The notes under the pieces: model-generated
Told to the model about the DNA's origin: nothing
Databases searched by the model: none
What the model saw: only the letters and a program-made list of their open reading frames with translations
Assembly: GCA_023422095.1 (NCBI GenBank)
Contig: JAEZSD010000074.1
Span: 1-7,326, forward strand
DNA: 7,326 nucleotides
Direction of reading: 5' to 3'
Source: Bacillota bacterium
Lineage (GTDB): Bacteria; Bacillota_I; Bacilli_A; RFN20; CAG-826
Shown here: positions 5,317 to 7,326 of the stretch, one piece after another
How the letters are laid out: each line of letters opens with the position of its first letter
Position numbering within the stretch: position 1 is the stretch's first letter
Program-made: the position numbers and the translations under genes

Positions 5317-7161
5317 ATGGCAAAAGAAATTATTCTAGGTATCGATTTAGGTACAACTAACTCCGTCGTGAGTTATTTACAAGCGGATGGCACAGTCAAA
5401 GTCCTCCCCACTCCAGAAGGAACCAACACAACTCCTTCTGTCGTGGCTTTCAAAGCCAATGGTGAAGAAATTGTCGGCAACGCCGCTAAACGTCAAGCCG
5501 TCACCAACCCAGACACAATCAGTTCGATTAAACGTAAGATGGGAAGTTCCGAAAAAATTCATATTAACTGCACTAATAAAGACTTTACTCCCCAAGAAAT
5601 TTCCGCGAAAGTTCTCGCGTACATGAAAAAATACGCTGAGACTCATCTCGGTCATAAGGTAGACAAAGCTGTTATTACAGTTCCCGCTTATTTCAACGAT
5701 GCTCAACGCCAAGCAACTAAAGATGCTGGCCAAATCGCTGGCTTAGATGTCGTTCGTATTATTAACGAACCCACTGCCGCAGCGTTAGCCTATGGTCTTG
5801 ACACCAAAAAATCAGAAAAGATTCTTGTTTTCGATCTAGGTGGTGGAACTTTCGACGTTTCTATCCTCGATATTGGCGATGGAACTTTCGAAGTTATTTC
5901 TACAGCCGGGGACAACAAACTCGGTGGTGATGACTGGGATCAAGTCATTGCTGATTGGATTAAAGCCCAAATCAAAATTGAAAGTGGTGTTGATATCACC
6001 GACAAAAGTTCGCTTCAAAGAATTAGAGAAGCAGCCGAAAAAGCTAAGATTGAACTCTCGGCCTTGATGGAGACTGTTGTTTCTCTTCCATTCATTAGCA
6101 TGAAGGCCACTGGACCAGTCAACTTTGAAGTCACTCTTACGAGAGCGAAATTCCAAGATTTGACAAGACATCTCTTAAAGAGATGTGAAGAACCAGTTAA
6201 ACGCGCTCTTGCTGATGCTAAAATCACCTCTAAAGATCTCGATCAAATTTTAATGATCGGTGGTTCTATCCGCATGCCAGCTGTTCAAGAATTAGTAAAG
6301 AGTATGACTGGCAAATCAATTAATTTATCTGTCAACCCAGATGAAGCCGTTTCCATCGGTGCTGCCTATCAAGGTGGCGTCGTGAGCGGAGATGTCAAAG
6401 ATGTCGTTTTATTGGACGTCACTCCTTTAACTCTCGGTATTGAAACCCTCGGTGGAGTAATGACTCCTTTAATTGAACGCAACACAACAATTCCAACTAC
6501 CAAAAGCCAAATCTTCTCCACCGCTGCGGATAATCAACCCGCGGTCGACATCATGGTCTATCAGGGCGAACGCCCCATGGCTCACGACAACAAATTGCTC
6601 GGCCATTTCCATCTAACTGGTATTAAACCATCTCGTCGAGGACAGCCTCGCATTGAAGTCACTTTCTCCATCGATGTTAACGGCATCGTTAAAGTCAACG
6701 CTAAGGATCTTGATACCCAAAAAGAACAAAATATTACTATTTCGGGTAGCACAGGTTTAGGCAAAGAAGAAATCGATCGCATGGTTCGTGAAGCGCAAGA
6801 AAATGCCGAAGCGGACAAAAAGAGAAAAGAAGAAACCGAACTCAAGAATAAAGCCGAAGGCTTAATCAATGATATTGACATCGCTATGCAAGAAAAGGGT
6901 GAGTCGATGGATCCAACCCAAAAAGAACAAACTCAAAAAATGCGCGATGAGTTAAAAACTGCTTTAGATAACAACGATATCGAAACTTTAAGAACTCGCA
7001 TTAATGAGCTCGAGCAAGCCGCTGCTTATATGCAACAAGCACAAGCTGGTGGTGCTTCCGCTGGACCAGATGGTAAAGCTGCTGACGAAGCAAAACCAGG
7101 AACTTCAAGCGATGATGTAGTTGATGCTGATTTTACAAGCAAAGACGGACATAAAGCATAA
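5317..7161 (+). CDS. dnaK: Molecular chaperone DnaK (Hsp70)
   Basis: This 614-residue ATP-dependent Hsp70 is full length for a Gram-positive DnaK. The ATPase domain (1-355) shows phosphate-1 motif GIDLGTTNS (8-16), VPAYFNDAQRQATKDAG (122-138), INEPTAAALAYG (149-160), phosphate-2 VFDLGGGTFD (171-180), GGDDWD (203-208) and the adenosine motif GGSIRMPAVQ (315-324), where Ile318 replaces the usual Thr. The interdomain linker is VVLLDVTPLTLGIET (363-377). The substrate-binding domain includes STAADNQPAV (401-410), YQGERPMAHDNKLLG (415-429) and VNGIVKVNAKD (454-464); the helical lid runs from about 483. The tail ends DDVVDADF, as in bacterial DnaK. The 24-residue insertion of proteobacterial DnaK is absent. 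AAGGAGG (5300-5306) overlaps the grpE stop, 10 bases from the ATG. The gene favours C-ending codons (Phe TTC 10 of 13, against 6 of 17 in hemW), consistent with high expression. Confidence 0.99.
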   Translation: MAKEIILGIDLGTTNSVVSYLQADGTVKVLPTPEGTNTTPSVVAFKANGEEIVGNAAKRQAVTNPDTISSIKRKMGSSEKIHINCTNKDFTPQEISAKVLAYMKKYAETHLGHKVDKAVITVPAYFNDAQRQATKDAGQIAGLDVVRIINEPTAAALAYGLDTKKSEKILVFDLGGGTFDVSILDIGDGTFEVISTAGDNKLGGDDWDQVIADWIKAQIKIESGVDITDKSSLQRIREAAEKAKIELSALMETVVSLPFISMKATGPVNFEVTLTRAKFQDLTRHLLKRCEEPVKRALADAKITSKDLDQILMIGGSIRMPAVQELVKSMTGKSINLSVNPDEAVSIGAAYQGGVVSGDVKDVVLLDVTPLTLGIETLGGVMTPLIERNTTIPTTKSQIFSTAADNQPAVDIMVYQGERPMAHDNKLLGHFHLTGIKPSRRGQPRIEVTFSIDVNGIVKVNAKDLDTQKEQNITISGSTGLGKEEIDRMVREAQENAEADKKRKEETELKNKAEGLINDIDIAMQEKGESMDPTQKEQTQKMRDELKTALDNNDIETLRTRINELEQAAAYMQQAQAGGASAGPDGKAADEAKPGTSSDDVVDADFTSKDGHKA

Positions 7162-7168
7162 ATAAAAC

Positions 7169-7212
7169 ACAAATCATTTCACCAGTAGAGTTTTGCTTTA
7201 CTGGTGATTTGT
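7169..7212 (+). other. Long bulged hairpin between dnaK and dnaJ, no U-tract
   Basis: ACAAAT (7169-7174) pairs with ATTTGT (7207-7212). A 5-base bulge (7175-7179) on the left side is followed by a 12-bp inner stem (7180-7191 with 7195-7206) that includes two G-U pairs and a TTT loop. The RNA strand continues into A residues and not U, so it does not look like an intrinsic terminator. It ends 4 bases before the dnaJ ribosome binding site. It may act as an mRNA processing or stability element, or as an attenuator of downstream expression; the structure is seen, the role is inferred. Confidence 0.7.
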
Positions 7213-7216
7213 AAAA

Positions 7217-7223
7217 AAGGAGG
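7217..7223 (+). promoter_or_regulatory. Ribosome binding site deciding the dnaJ start
   Basis: AAGGAGG directly abuts ATG 7224 (spacing 0) but lies 6 bases before the in-frame ATG 7230, so 7230 is the likely start. It follows the intergenic hairpin by 4 bases. Confidence 0.85.
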
Positions 7224-7229
7224 ATGGAT

Positions 7230-7326
7230 ATGGCTGAAAAAAGAGATTGCTATGAAATCCTTGGTTTAAAAAAGAACGCAACCAAGGATGAAATAAAAAG
7301 CGCCTATCGAATATTAGCAAAAAAAT
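7230..7326 (+). CDS. dnaJ: Chaperone protein DnaJ, N-terminal fragment; 3' end outside window
   Basis: The first 32 codons are present and the gene runs off the window end. They encode the beginning of a J-domain: KRDCYEILGL, then K-D-E-I-K-S-A-Y-R near residues 19-27 and LAKK at the end. Just beyond would come the HPD tripeptide that stimulates DnaK ATPase activity. The common DYYEILG motif reads DCYEILG, with Cys7 in place of the first Tyr. Position directly after dnaK and the start residues indicate DnaJ and not another J-protein, but the Gly/Phe and zinc-finger regions that would prove it are not visible. It is presumably transcribed from the CIRCE-controlled promoter through the hairpin. 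Confidence 0.93.
   Translation, partial: MAEKRDCYEILGLKKNATKDEIKSAYRILAKK

Noticed and set aside
5377..5733. Antisense open frame of 118 codons opposite the start of dnaK
   Set aside because: Shadow of the strongly conserved dnaK frame. It has no ribosome binding site or recognisable domain, and antisense open frames in dnaK are a known codon-bias artefact.
5836..6171. Antisense open frame of 111 codons inside dnaK
   Set aside because: Same explanation: overlaps the DnaK ATPase domain and has no independent coding evidence.
714..7161. Fic-like protein as an AMPylator of the nearby DnaK, by analogy with eukaryotic FICD and BiP
   Set aside because: The catalytic His and the Gly/Arg anion-hole residues are missing, and tandem terminators with a separate promoter and CIRCE put dnaK under different control.
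1..7326. CRISPR arrays, tRNA or rRNA genes, insertion sequences, phage or toxin-antitoxin modules
   Set aside because: No regularly spaced repeats, transposase-like genes, cloverleaf candidates or terminal inverted repeats were seen. The window is almost fully occupied by the listed genes, and no gap exceeds 165 bases.

Overview
The window is a housekeeping segment of an A+T-rich, low-GC Gram-positive type bacterium (Bacillota or Mycoplasmatota, for example a Bacilli/Erysipelotrichia/RF39-like lineage; this placement is inference). Supporting points are the near-consensus AAGGAGG ribosome binding sites, the HrcA/CIRCE heat-shock control, the gene order lepA ... hemW-hrcA-grpE-dnaK-dnaJ familiar from Bacillus relatives, and a 614-residue DnaK that lacks the roughly 24-residue N-terminal insertion of proteobacterial DnaK. 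Everything runs on the + strand. The seven visible stop codons are TAA or TAG, never TGA, and every tryptophan codon I checked is TGG.

Region 1 (1-618) is the 3' end of lepA (elongation factor 4). Region 2 (661-3516) starts with a good sigma-A-type promoter and holds three tightly packed genes. The first is a 491-residue protein that I read as a degenerate Fic-fold protein with a charged Pro-rich linker and a C-terminal winged helix. The second is a 73-residue single-pass membrane protein. The third is hemW, the radical-SAM heme chaperone, which overlaps the membrane-protein gene by 11 bases. In Bacillus-type genomes lepA and hemW are usually adjacent, so the Fic-like gene and the membrane-protein gene are lineage-specific additions. 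Two tandem intrinsic terminators (3544-3566 and 3570-3595) close this unit.

Region 3 (3608-7326) is the class I heat-shock operon. A perfect TTGACA/TATAAT promoter overlaps a slightly degenerate CIRCE operator, followed by hrcA (repressor), grpE (nucleotide exchange factor, start nested inside hrcA), dnaK (Hsp70) and the first 32 codons of dnaJ (J-protein). A long bulged hairpin without a U-tract sits between dnaK and dnaJ. HrcA represses the operon through CIRCE, while DnaK, DnaJ and GrpE form the Hsp70 folding cycle.

Most of the window is ordinary. The item most worth a second look is the Fic-like gene: its catalytic loop keeps the Fic framework but has lost the catalytic histidine and the anion-binding Gly/Arg residues. 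It lies in a probable operon with a small membrane protein and hemW.
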